This document shows, in pieces, positions 1 through 6,742 of a DNA stretch of 8,381 nt (positions within the stretch are counted from its first letter, which is position 1; each line of letters begins with the position of its first letter). The stretch comes from Methanobrevibacter sp. GTDB lineage: Archaea > Methanobacteriota > Methanobacteria > Methanobacteriales > Methanobacteriaceae. The notes under the pieces are model-generated. The model was not told the origin of the DNA. It worked only from the letters and a program-made list of their open reading frames with translations, and ran no database searches. A program made the translations under genes and the position numbers. Location: NCBI GenBank assembly GCA_009777005.1, contig WRMT01000126.1, positions 1 through 8,381 of the forward strand, read 5' to 3'.

Positions 1-96
1 TCATTTATAATAATATTAAAAAAAATTAAAAAATCCTTTTATAATAATATTAAAAAAAATCTAAAAAATTAATTTATAATAATAAAATTTATAAGA
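1..96. repeat. AT-rich direct repeat, period 34-35 bp, downstream of mobB
   Basis: Positions 4-26 and 38-60 are identical over 23 bp (start TTTATAATAATATT, then a run of eight A and a T). A third, partial copy begins at 73 and matches for about 12 bp. Each unit carries A-runs on the plus strand, so the mobB transcript, which runs leftward, meets repeated U-runs here. Archaeal transcription often ends at such U-tracts, so the repeat may also serve as the mobB terminator. The array may continue beyond the left edge of the window. Confidence 0.6.
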
Positions 97-100
97 ATTA

Positions 101-817
101 TTATTTATTCTTTTTATTATTTATAATAAGTTCAATTTTTTCAAAACCATTATTTTTTTTGATTCCATATTCTTTTGTTTTTAATGATTTTAGCATTCCA
201 ACTACACTATTTTTTATAAAATTATTTACAAAATAATTTAAACCAATAACTTTTTCATTGATTGAAAGATAAACATCCACATCATCAGGAGCATAACTTA
301 TTTCATTACTAACAATAGCTTTTCCAATAGACTCCCCATCAACATAACCACATTCATTAGTAGTTAATGTATCAATTATATCATAGCTACTTTTTTCTAT
401 CATATCCACTAAAGATTTAACCTCATTTTCATCAATATGCAAAGCATCTACAGTTTTTATAGTAAATTCATCTTCCAATTCTTTAGAAGTTGATATTTTA
501 CAATATTTATAATTTTTAAAACCTTCAATTACTACAAAATCAGGTTCTTCTATGATTTTTATAAGTAATAATATTCTTTCAAGAGATAAGTCTTTAGCTA
601 TATTAAAAAATGTCCTATTTCCAATCCCTACCACAGTTTCAGAGCCAGCTTCCTTATGTTTCCAAGTATCAGTATTTTCCTTATCCATTTCCATTTTATG
701 ATGAGAATGTTTAATAGTAGCTACTTTGAAATCTCTTTTTTTAAGCTCTTTAATGATTTTCACAGTTAAAGAAGTTTTTCCAGTATTTTTTTTCCCTACA
801 ACAGAAATTATTCTTAT
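101..817 (-). CDS. mobB: MobB-like molybdopterin-guanine dinucleotide biosynthesis GTPase (abnormal start codon)
   Basis: MobB is a P-loop GTP-binding adapter that assists MobA in attaching GMP to molybdopterin; in methanogens the cofactor serves Mo/W formylmethanofuran and formate dehydrogenases. Family marks are IKHSHH and the following D..NTDTWKHKEAGSE stretch, VVGIG, and the Walker-B-like PDFVVIEGFKNYK. The first conventional start on this strand is a GTG at 763-761, but the frame stays open upstream and encodes IRIISVVGKKNTGKTSLT, containing the Walker A motif GKKNTGKT. That cannot be absent from a working MobB. No ATG, GTG or TTG exists in frame between 763 and the TAG at 859-857. The best start by homology is ATA at 817-815 (or ATC at 820-818), a few bases after a GGAAGTG possible ribosome binding site. 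The protein is then about 238 aa, longer than the roughly 170 aa typical of bacterial MobB, with a C-terminal extension from about residue 150. If the start is a lost ATG, this is a pseudogene. Confidence 0.82.
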   Translation of the reverse strand: MRIISVVGKKNTGKTSLTVKIIKELKKRDFKVATIKHSHHKMEMDKENTDTWKHKEAGSETVVGIGNRTFFNIAKDLSLERILLLIKIIEEPDFVVIEGFKNYKYCKISTSKELEDEFTIKTVDALHIDENEVKSLVDMIEKSSYDIIDTLTTNECGYVDGESIGKAIVSNEISYAPDDVDVYLSINEKVIGLNYFVNNFIKNSVVGMLKSLKTKEYGIKKNNGFEKIELIINNKKNK

Positions 818-839
818 GATAACACTTCCAAATAAAAAG

Positions 840-848
840 TTTATAATG
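840..848 (-). promoter_or_regulatory. Possible TATA box for mobB
   Basis: On the minus strand this reads ATTATAAAC, close to an archaeal TATA element. An archaeal start site lies about 26 bp downstream, near 818. That falls on the putative ATC/ATA start codon and would make the mRNA nearly leaderless. TATA-like words are common in DNA this AT-rich, so this is weak evidence on its own. Confidence 0.25.
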
Positions 849-859
849 ATGAATAGCTA

Positions 860-1076
860 TTTAGTAATTTTGAAATAATATTGTTTAGCTATTATTATGA
901 TTTAATAAGATAAAAATAATTTTAAATAAATCATGAATATCTATAATTTTATTTTTTTATTATGATTATAGCTATTTAAAAGTATATGGTCTTGGATATT
1001 TATAACCCCATGTATCATTAAAGTATTTTATTATTTAATTTAAGTTTAGTATTATCTTATTAAAGGTACTATTTGC
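860..1076. other. Gene-free spacer between mobB and the tandem array
   Basis: No open frame of note on either strand. It contains three of the TAGCTA words that recur in this window's spacers (854, 886, 969; two of them within the 8-bp palindrome ATAGCTAT). There is also a weak hairpin, GTATATGG at 982-989 against CCATGTAT at 1008-1015, with two G-T pairs. No ribosome binding site or RNA gene is recognisable. Confidence 0.4.
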
Positions 1077-1436
1077 CTATTAAAAAGAAAAATACCTCTT
1101 AGAATGAAATTAACTAGTAAAAAGAAAAATACCTAATAAAATATAAACAACTAACAAAAACACAAAAAACTAACAAAAATAAAAACAACTAACAAAAACC
1201 CAAATACCTAATAAAAATAAAAACAACTAACAAAAACACAAAAACCCAATAAAAACAAAAACAACTAACAGAAACATAAAAACCTAATAAAAATAAAAAC
1301 AACTAACAAAAACACAAAAACCCAATAAAAACAAAAACAACTAACAAAAACACAAAAACCCAATAAAAACAAAAACAACTAACAAAAACACAAATACCTA
1401 ATAAAAATAAAAACAACTAACAAAAATACCTGAAAA
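1077..1436. repeat. 19-bp tandem array with 38-bp higher-order period
   Basis: Units start at 1077, 1096, 1114, 1133, 1151 and then every 19 bp exactly through 1417, about 19 copies in all. Two forms alternate: CTAACAAAAACACAAAAAC and C(C/T)AATAAAAA(C/T)AAAAACAA, giving a 38-bp super-repeat. The left copies are degenerate; those from 1151 to 1416 are close to identical. G is almost absent from the plus strand between 1134 and 1430 (one G, at 1271), so the array is an A/C strand against a T/G strand. Neither 19 nor 38 is a multiple of three and every frame meets stop codons (TAA on plus, TAG on minus), so it is not a coding repeat. It lacks the unique spacers of a CRISPR. Confidence 0.85.
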
Positions 1437-1592
1437 AAATACAATAACCTAAGATTTTCTACTTTTATATAAATAAAAACAATAGCTATAGCTAAAAAAT
1501 ACCTATAAAAACTAGAAACAATAGCTAATCTCAAGAAATATGCAAAAAATTAGAAACAATAGCTATATTTAAAATTATTTCGTGTTTATTTT

Positions 1593-1728
1593 AAAAAAAA
1601 AAGAGAATGGGATTGTATAATTTATTGGCAGAGTTTTTTTTTAAAAGCTATTTTTAAAATAGCTATTTAAAAAATGAAAAGTGGGGGTTTTTATTTTAAA
1701 AAACTCCAGATTTTTTTAACAATCCCAT
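1593..1728 (-). terminator. Long nested hairpin with U-tract, 3' end of the large adhesin gene
   Basis: It begins 14 bp after the adhesin stop codon. Three nested inverted repeats are visible: outer ATGGGATTGT at 1607-1616 with ACAATCCCAT at 1719-1728 (10 bp, perfect); middle GAGTTTTTT at 1631-1639 with AAAAAACTC at 1698-1706; inner AGCTATTTT-T-AAAATAGCT at 1646-1664. On the transcribed minus strand the outer arm is followed, after TCTC, by ten T (plus-strand A-run 1593-1602), the layout of a hairpin/U-tract terminator. The size, about 122 nt inside the outer arms, is much larger than a simple terminator. A palindromic mobile remnant is the alternative, but I see no second copy and no clear target duplication. 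Confidence 0.6.
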
Positions 1729-1742
1729 AATATAAATTTTTA

Positions 1743-4700
1743 TTATTTTTTGAACAAAGTGGATAAAAGACCACCTTTAATTCCAATACCTAATAATATT
1801 AGTACACAGAATATTACAATCACAGATATTAACAGAGCATTACTGTCAGTATTTTGTGTTGGGTCTTTAGGTGTAATCTCATAAGCATCAGGATTATTTT
1901 CAGATGAATCTCCATCTTCTTCCATAGCTGCACTAGCTGGAGTAGGATTAGATATTCCAGCTTGAGCTATTTGAGATCCTTGATAACCTTGACCATCATT
2001 TGTGTTAAGAATTTCACCAGTGTTAGATCCTAAACCAGAACCTGAACCAGTAGCTATTCCTGAACCAGATCCAGTACCCTCACCTGAACCAGAGCTAGTT
2101 CCAACACCAGAACCAGAAGGATAATAAGAACTCATTCCAGATCTTGTATTAGTACCAGAATTAGTGTTAGTATCAGAATTAGGAGTAGTGTTACTATTAG
2201 TGTTAGTATTAGTGTTAAGGTTGGTTAAATTATTATTGTTGCTTGTGTTATTTGTTCCAGATCCACTAGAATTATCAGAGCCATTACCTGCAGGTTTAGC
2301 TGCTGATTTTTGATCTTCAGTTAAATTAAACGGAATATTTAGATTAACCCAGTATATATTCTGATTACTGAAAGTGAAATCAAAAAAGTCATCTCCAGTT
2401 TCAGACAATGAATCAATGAAAAAACGAACTCTAGCATCATCATCAGTTAACAATGTTTGTCGTTGATTCTTATGATTAATTGTAATAGATATAGGGGGTA
2501 ATTTTGTTACATTAACTCTACTACCATTTCGATCTATGTACCAGAAGTAAACTTCAAAGGTTCCATAATCGTCTATGCTGATTACATCTGCAAATATTTG
2601 TGTTGCAGAATCATATAATCTTGGACATACAACTAAAACACTTTGTCCTCCATACCAGTTTGGACCTGTTGCAAGTAGATCATCAGTAAGGCCTCTAATA
2701 ATACTTGAAGCATCTAAATCACGATGATTACCTGATATTATATTAAAGTAAATCATGTCATATAGATCTACTGCAGTATCTTTGAGACCATCATCAAGAT
2801 ATATTCCATGGGTACTTTCATTGATTATATTGAATCTTATAACTAAGTTAGGAATTGTGGAATTAATTACAATACCACTACCAGTTCCATCAATTCTACG
2901 TCCTGTAGTCCAAGGACTAGCTGGACCATTACCAGTGAGAATGTTGCCTTCAATAGTAATATAATCTAAATTACCTTCTAAGGCAATACCCTCAAAGCAT
3001 CCTGTGAAATTATTATCTAGCACATTAATATGATAAGCATTATGCATTAATATTCCATAACGAGCATTTTTAATTTTGTTATTACTTATGGTGACATTGG
3101 TTGCACCATCTTTAATTTCAAAAATTATGCCATCTGGATGTGTGTTGCTTAAATCAAAGCCAGATATATTAACATTGGAACCAGTTATAGTGAATATAGG
3201 TTTAGCTAATGAGCTTGTAATTTTACCGCCAATAATAGTTATTGATTTGTTAATTATAAGAGCTACATCATTGTACTCACCAAGAAGCTCAAGTGTTCCT
3301 CCATCAGGAGTATCATCTATCATCTTCTGAACATCAACAAATGAAACATCAAAAGCACTTATAACATTGAAACTTGCATAATCCAAGCCATCATCAATGA
3401 AATCAATTTCAATAGGGAATGTACCTATTCTTCCAGGTTTAAAGTGAAGAATAGCTAAACCATTTGAATTAGTAGTGTTAGAATAAGTAACACCATCAAT
3501 TTTGAAAGAAATGATTTTGTTTCCAATTCCTACACCATTGCTATTTTTAAGTGTAGCTGTTATGGTTATTATATTGTCTAATTCATATATTGTAATATCC
3601 TGTATATTGGTTTCAATAGAAGTGCTTTCTCTGTTTTTTACAAACAAAGAAGTTTCATTACTTGAACCAATATAGTCAGCATCTTCTTCAAATTCAACTC
3701 TTATACTAAAAGTACCTTCAGTAAGTGGTGTGTATTTAATAGTAGCTACACCATTAATATCAGTTATAGCACTTGTAATATAAACACCATTTATTAGGAA
3801 TCTGAGATTTTTACCATCAATAAGTGCAGTATTATAATTTTTAAGAGTAGCTGTTATGGTTAATTCCTCATTAGGCACACCATAAACATCTATAGACTCA
3901 ACTAATGTGCTTGCTTTTCCAGCTATAAATATTTCTACTTTCGCATCAGATATGTTTATAGAATAAGGATTTCCAGGAGACCTTACTTCTATCATACCAC
4001 CTTTAGCAAAAATACTTTCCAAAATATGATTATTATCAACAATCACGTAAAAATCAGGTAACCTATTATCCACAGGACTACCATCATCTAAAACAACATT
4101 AGCTATAACAAAATCACCAATATCATTTGCACCATTTCTATCTAAAGTCACAATATAATAATTATTCATAGCTGCAAAATTATAGATTTTAGACGAATTT
4201 AGTATATTAGATCCCCACCAATTAAAATCAATATTTACTATTGTACCAGATACAAGACCCCGTTCAGTCAAAAAGAAAAGATCCTCATTTGCAACAATAC
4301 TATTGTAATTTACTATAATATTTGCTATAGGAGTCGCTCCTGAAGAAGCTGCAGTTCGAAGGTCGATTCCGAAAGTTCCTGCTTTAATATCATTACTTAA
4401 AATATTAAAACCTACAATGCTAGGTGCAAGATTAATAATTATTCCATTTTGATTAGCAAGAATAGTGTTATTTTCAATAGTATGATTTGAGATACTCGCT
4501 CCCCTATTAGTCGATCCACCAGTATAATATATGCCATTAGCTAAAGCATTCATAAAATTATCTTTAATTAAGATATTAGACCAATAAACCCCCGAATTAG
4601 CTGCATTAAGACATTGAAAATAAATACTATTTGACCCACTATTTATAATATTATTATTGATTGTAAGATTTTCTAAAATAGAATATATTATTGAAACACC

Positions 4701-5441
4701 GTTTCCTGTAACATTAATAATATTATTAGATATGTTTAAATTCAATATTTTAGAAGTAGTGCTACCAGTTAATTCAATACCAGTAATACCTGTAATGATG
4801 TTATTTTTAAAAACAAAATTATTACAATTAACTTCACCTGTGAAACTCATTGAAACCCCTGAACTAATAGTATTATTGATTATATGAACAGTAGGTTGAT
4901 TAGAATTGAAGTTAAAAGTTAATCTTGAGATATTATTATTGTTTAAATAAATACTTGCTCCTAGGGAATTGTCGTTTATGTCTAGGGAAACAATATTAGA
5001 ATTAATGATTGTATGTGTTACAATAGAGTTAATTGGAATAGTTAAAGAGTTTAATGTGACACCATCTATGTAAAGCTCAGTATCTGCACTTGAGTTAATA
5101 GCTACTCCAAAACTAATTATATTCAGATTTTTAATTGTGAAGCTTTCACTTTTAACATTAAATAATGTGCTTGTACCATCTCCAATAATATTAACAATAT
5201 CATTATCATTTTTAGATTGTATTGTTAAATTACGAGTTATATTTAGCTCTTCAAAATAGTAATTTCCAGTTCCTAAATATATAATATTATCCTGAGTAGA
5301 GTCATCATTTATGAAATCTTGCACATCTTTTGAGTTATCTATTGGATTGAATTCTATAGCACTAACAGTACCTAAACATGAAAAAATCATGAAAAATAAA
5401 ATTACTAAAATAATTCTTTTTTGGTTTACTACGATTCTCAT
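1743..5441 (-). CDS. Large adhesin-like surface protein, two beta-helices with Ig-like repeats and C-terminal membrane anchor
   Basis: Predicted 1232-aa cell-surface protein. Residues 1-28 form a signal peptide (basic MRIVVNQKR, hydrophobic core, cleavage likely after VSA). Residues about 37-400 are a parallel beta-helix, with repeated coils of the type NNxI and IxNNxI, ending at an NWWG motif (407-410). Residues about 511-603 and 606-699 are two related Ig-like repeats, both with ITITATLKN and a G.A...(Y/F)(T/K)P segment. Residues about 702-925 are a second beta-helix opening with NKSITI and closing at NWYG (928-931), followed by a beta-rich module to about 1042. Residues about 1046-1150 are Ser/Gly/Asn/Thr low complexity, probably a stalk. 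Residues 1201-1224 are a transmembrane helix with a KK tail. Many N-x-S/T sequons are present. Such proteins in Methanobrevibacter are thought to mediate attachment; the ligand is unknown. The start is fixed by GGTGAT five bases before the ATG. I cannot name a specific gene. Confidence 0.93.
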   Translation of the reverse strand: MRIVVNQKRIILVILFFMIFSCLGTVSAIEFNPIDNSKDVQDFINDDSTQDNIIYLGTGNYYFEELNITRNLTIQSKNDNDIVNIIGDGTSTLFNVKSESFTIKNLNIISFGVAINSSADTELYIDGVTLNSLTIPINSIVTHTIINSNIVSLDINDNSLGASIYLNNNNISRLTFNFNSNQPTVHIINNTISSGVSMSFTGEVNCNNFVFKNNIITGITGIELTGSTTSKILNLNISNNIINVTGNGVSIIYSILENLTINNNIINSGSNSIYFQCLNAANSGVYWSNILIKDNFMNALANGIYYTGGSTNRGASISNHTIENNTILANQNGIIINLAPSIVGFNILSNDIKAGTFGIDLRTAASSGATPIANIIVNYNSIVANEDLFFLTERGLVSGTIVNIDFNWWGSNILNSSKIYNFAAMNNYYIVTLDRNGANDIGDFVIANVVLDDGSPVDNRLPDFYVIVDNNHILESIFAKGGMIEVRSPGNPYSINISDAKVEIFIAGKASTLVESIDVYGVPNEELTITATLKNYNTALIDGKNLRFLINGVYITSAITDINGVATIKYTPLTEGTFSIRVEFEEDADYIGSSNETSLFVKNRESTSIETNIQDITIYELDNIITITATLKNSNGVGIGNKIISFKIDGVTYSNTTNSNGLAILHFKPGRIGTFPIEIDFIDDGLDYASFNVISAFDVSFVDVQKMIDDTPDGGTLELLGEYNDVALIINKSITIIGGKITSSLAKPIFTITGSNVNISGFDLSNTHPDGIIFEIKDGATNVTISNNKIKNARYGILMHNAYHINVLDNNFTGCFEGIALEGNLDYITIEGNILTGNGPASPWTTGRRIDGTGSGIVINSTIPNLVIRFNIINESTHGIYLDDGLKDTAVDLYDMIYFNIISGNHRDLDASSIIRGLTDDLLATGPNWYGGQSVLVVCPRLYDSATQIFADVISIDDYGTFEVYFWYIDRNGSRVNVTKLPPISITINHKNQRQTLLTDDDARVRFFIDSLSETGDDFFDFTFSNQNIYWVNLNIPFNLTEDQKSAAKPAGNGSDNSSGSGTNNTSNNNNLTNLNTNTNTNSNTTPNSDTNTNSGTNTRSGMSSYYPSGSGVGTSSGSGEGTGSGSGIATGSGSGLGSNTGEILNTNDGQGYQGSQIAQAGISNPTPASAAMEEDGDSSENNPDAYEITPKDPTQNTDSNALLISVIVIFCVLILLGIGIKGGLLSTLFKK
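1992..2306 (-). repeat. Coding low-complexity stalk (Ser/Gly/Asn/Thr-rich)
   Basis: This segment encodes residues about 1046-1150 of the large adhesin. The first part alternates Asn and Thr (NTNTNTNSNTT type), the second alternates Gly and Ser (SGSGEGTGSGSG type). The DNA shows matching short repeats, for instance the plus-strand words CCTGAACCAG and TTAGTGTTAGTA recurring. Such stalks usually lift the folded head away from the membrane anchor, and length changes by slippage are plausible. Confidence 0.8.
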
Positions 5442-5446
5442 AGAAT

Positions 5447-5452
5447 ATCACC
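5447..5452 (-). promoter_or_regulatory. Ribosome binding site of the large adhesin gene
   Basis: The minus strand reads GGTGATATTCTATG. GGTGAT matches the archaeal 16S rRNA 3' end (AUCACC) perfectly and sits five bases before the ATG, which fixes the start at 5441. Confidence 0.85.
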
Positions 5453-5468
5453 AAACGAAAAAAAAATG

Positions 5469-5531
5469 AAAAAAAAGAGTGAATTTTTCATCAGTATAAT
5501 ACTTTTGTCTGATTGAATAATCACTCTTTTT
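5469..5531 (-). terminator. Hairpin and U-tract between the two beta-helix genes
   Basis: Outer arms AAAAAGAGTGA (5472-5482) and TCACTCTTTTT (5521-5531) pair over 11 bp. An inner stem, ATCAG (5490-5494) with CTGAT (5509-5513), extends by TTC/GAA across a one-base bulge. On the minus strand the stem runs into eight T (plus A-run 5469-5476), then a second T-run, as expected for termination of the upstream 341-aa gene. The symmetrical A and T runs mean it could work in both directions. It ends only some 20 bp before the next ribosome binding site, so readthrough would decide whether the two genes are cotranscribed. Confidence 0.6.
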
Positions 5532-5537
5532 ATATTT
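5530..5537 (-). promoter_or_regulatory. Possible TATA box for the large adhesin gene
   Basis: The minus strand reads AAATATAA within a longer A/T run just after the upstream gene's stop. It predicts a start near 5507, inside the intergenic hairpin, and a leader of about 65 nt. This would give the large gene its own transcript. Evidence is weak because A/T words are frequent here. Confidence 0.28.
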
Positions 5538-5566
5538 TTTTGCATTTTTTTGATAGTTTCCTATTT

Positions 5567-6592
5567 TTATGTTTGTGGTCCTGTTTCAATTTTAATAGGA
5601 ATTGTTGCTAAATTATCTTGATTATCTTGTTCTAATATCGTTTCCAAATTAGATGCATTGTTGACATTATACAAAAGAATACCAATATGTGCATCAAATA
5701 TTGAATTGTTTATCACTACGACATTTGTTAAAGTAGTAGGTGTCCCATTGTGAAATATATTGTTTTCTTCTAAACGTATTGCAACACTAGTATTGCTTGT
5801 ACTATCGAATTCATTTCCTTTTATTAATACATTTGATGCAGATCTTGCAAGATTGATACCATTCATCTTGAAATCAAGGAAAAAGTTATAAAGTATATCT
5901 ACATGGCTGACTCCACCACCAAAGAAGATGCATTCTGCACCAATATCGACGAATTCATTATATTGGATTAAAACATCAACTGTGCTGGTAGTGTTATCTC
6001 CCATAAATCCAGCAGCTAAGGATATACCATTACGTGTGAAACTGCTGATTTCATTATCATCAATAGTAATATCAGATGAATTTACAACACCGATTCCGTC
6101 ACGACCGGCATTGTTTCCATCTAAATCATTACCCTCTATGGTTGCACCTTGAACACTTGTAAGTCTAATAGCAGTACTATCTAAACCGAAAGAATTTATA
6201 ATGTTTCCTACTACTTTTGCATTTTCAACATTAGTAAAGATAATTAAAGTACCATTTGCACCGCTACCATTTAATATAAAATTACTTATTGTAACATTAT
6301 TAGCTGTTACATTGAAAATAGGATCAGCGTTGTTTCGTCCATTTAATGTAGCATCATTAACTCCGTTTATTGTTAAACTTTTGTTAATGTTTAAGCTAAT
6401 ATTATTAAATGTACCATTTAAATTGATAACGTCTCCATCCTTACAATCAGTATCAGCTATATGCTGGATAAGTGCAGAGCTTGCACCTGGAGCAAAGTTA
6501 TATGTAGTTGCTGATGCAGCACTTACCATTGCTAAGACTAATATTGAAAGAGTTAGTCCCAACAATATAAATTTTTTTGTTTTATTGATCAT
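5567..6592 (-). CDS. Secreted adhesin-like beta-helix protein without membrane anchor
   Basis: Predicted 341-aa exported protein. Residues 1-28 are a signal peptide (MINKTKK, long hydrophobic core, cleavage after about ASA). The rest is a single parallel beta-helix: an opening INLNGTF and NKSLTING strand pair at about 56-77, then coils of about 22-25 residues rich in VxxNxI and NxIxxN patterns (for example DITIDDNEIS, NVLIKGNEFD, NVVVINNSIFD). At least ten N-x-S/T sequons occur. The opening resembles the start of the second beta-helix in the neighbouring 1232-aa protein (NKS[IL]TI, then PIF, T, NV and ISGF/ISNF), so the two are probably paralogues. It lacks the NWWG module, Ig repeats, stalk and transmembrane helix of its neighbour, ending soon after the last coil. 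It may be released, held by other surface proteins, or a shortened gene copy; no anchor remnant is visible after its stop. GGTGAT lies just upstream of the ATG. Confidence 0.92.
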   Translation of the reverse strand: MINKTKKFILLGLTLSILVLAMVSAASATTYNFAPGASSALIQHIADTDCKDGDVINLNGTFNNISLNINKSLTINGVNDATLNGRNNADPIFNVTANNVTISNFILNGSGANGTLIIFTNVENAKVVGNIINSFGLDSTAIRLTSVQGATIEGNDLDGNNAGRDGIGVVNSSDITIDDNEISSFTRNGISLAAGFMGDNTTSTVDVLIQYNEFVDIGAECIFFGGGVSHVDILYNFFLDFKMNGINLARSASNVLIKGNEFDSTSNTSVAIRLEENNIFHNGTPTTLTNVVVINNSIFDAHIGILLYNVNNASNLETILEQDNQDNLATIPIKIETGPQT

Positions 6593-6595
6593 TAG

Positions 6596-6602
6596 ATCAC
6601 CT
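6596..6602 (-). promoter_or_regulatory. Ribosome binding site of the 341-aa gene
   Basis: The minus strand reads AGGTGATCTAATG. AGGTGAT is complementary to the 16S rRNA 3' end and lies three bases before the ATG, which supports the start at 6592. It is the same type of site as that of the neighbouring large gene. Confidence 0.85.
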
Positions 6603-6625
6603 TTTAGTTATTGACACTGTAAAAT

Positions 6626-6644
6626 CAAGGTGTTGAACATCTTG
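6626..6644. promoter_or_regulatory. 19-bp near-perfect palindrome in the leader of the 341-aa gene
   Basis: The sequence CAAGGTGTTGAACATCTTG is symmetrical around position 6635, with only one non-matching pair apart from the centre base. It lies about 25 bp upstream of the ribosome binding site and downstream of the likely promoter. It could be an operator for a dimeric regulator or an RNA hairpin in the leader. No regulator can be named. Confidence 0.35.
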
Positions 6645-6730
6645 AAAAATTCATCAATTCTATACTGAGATAAAATTGGGGATTTTCAATAATTTCAAAG
6701 TAAAACCCTGAATTTTACACTGCCTATTTA

Positions 6731-6738
6731 TTATATAA
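6731..6738 (-). promoter_or_regulatory. Likely TATA box of the 341-aa gene
   Basis: TTATATAA is self-complementary and close to the archaeal consensus. Counting about 26 bp downstream on the minus strand places the start near 6708, at a G, leaving a leader of roughly 115 nt. Flanking it, ATTTTACACTG (6712-6722) and CACTGTAAAAT (6615-6625) form an inverted repeat matching at 10 of 11 positions. Confidence 0.45.
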
Positions 6739-6742
6739 TATG

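Noticed and set aside
1077..1436. CRISPR array
   Set aside because: Units are contiguous 19-bp repeats with no unique spacers, and no cas gene is nearby.
1607..1728. MITE or other small transposable element
   Set aside because: Terminal inverted repeats exist, but there is no clear target-site duplication and no second copy in the window, and the T10 tract on the transcribed strand fits a terminator better.
2755..4887. Plus-strand frames of 69-84 codons at 2755-2964, 3076-3330 and 4657-4887
   Set aside because: They lie wholly inside the large adhesin gene in antisense, have hydrophobic low-information products and no ribosome binding sites; they are shadows of its codon pattern.
5928..6614. 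Plus-strand frames at 5928-6152 and 6201-6614
   Set aside because: Antisense to the 341-aa beta-helix gene, which has a signal peptide, ribosome binding site and family pattern; the antisense frames have none.
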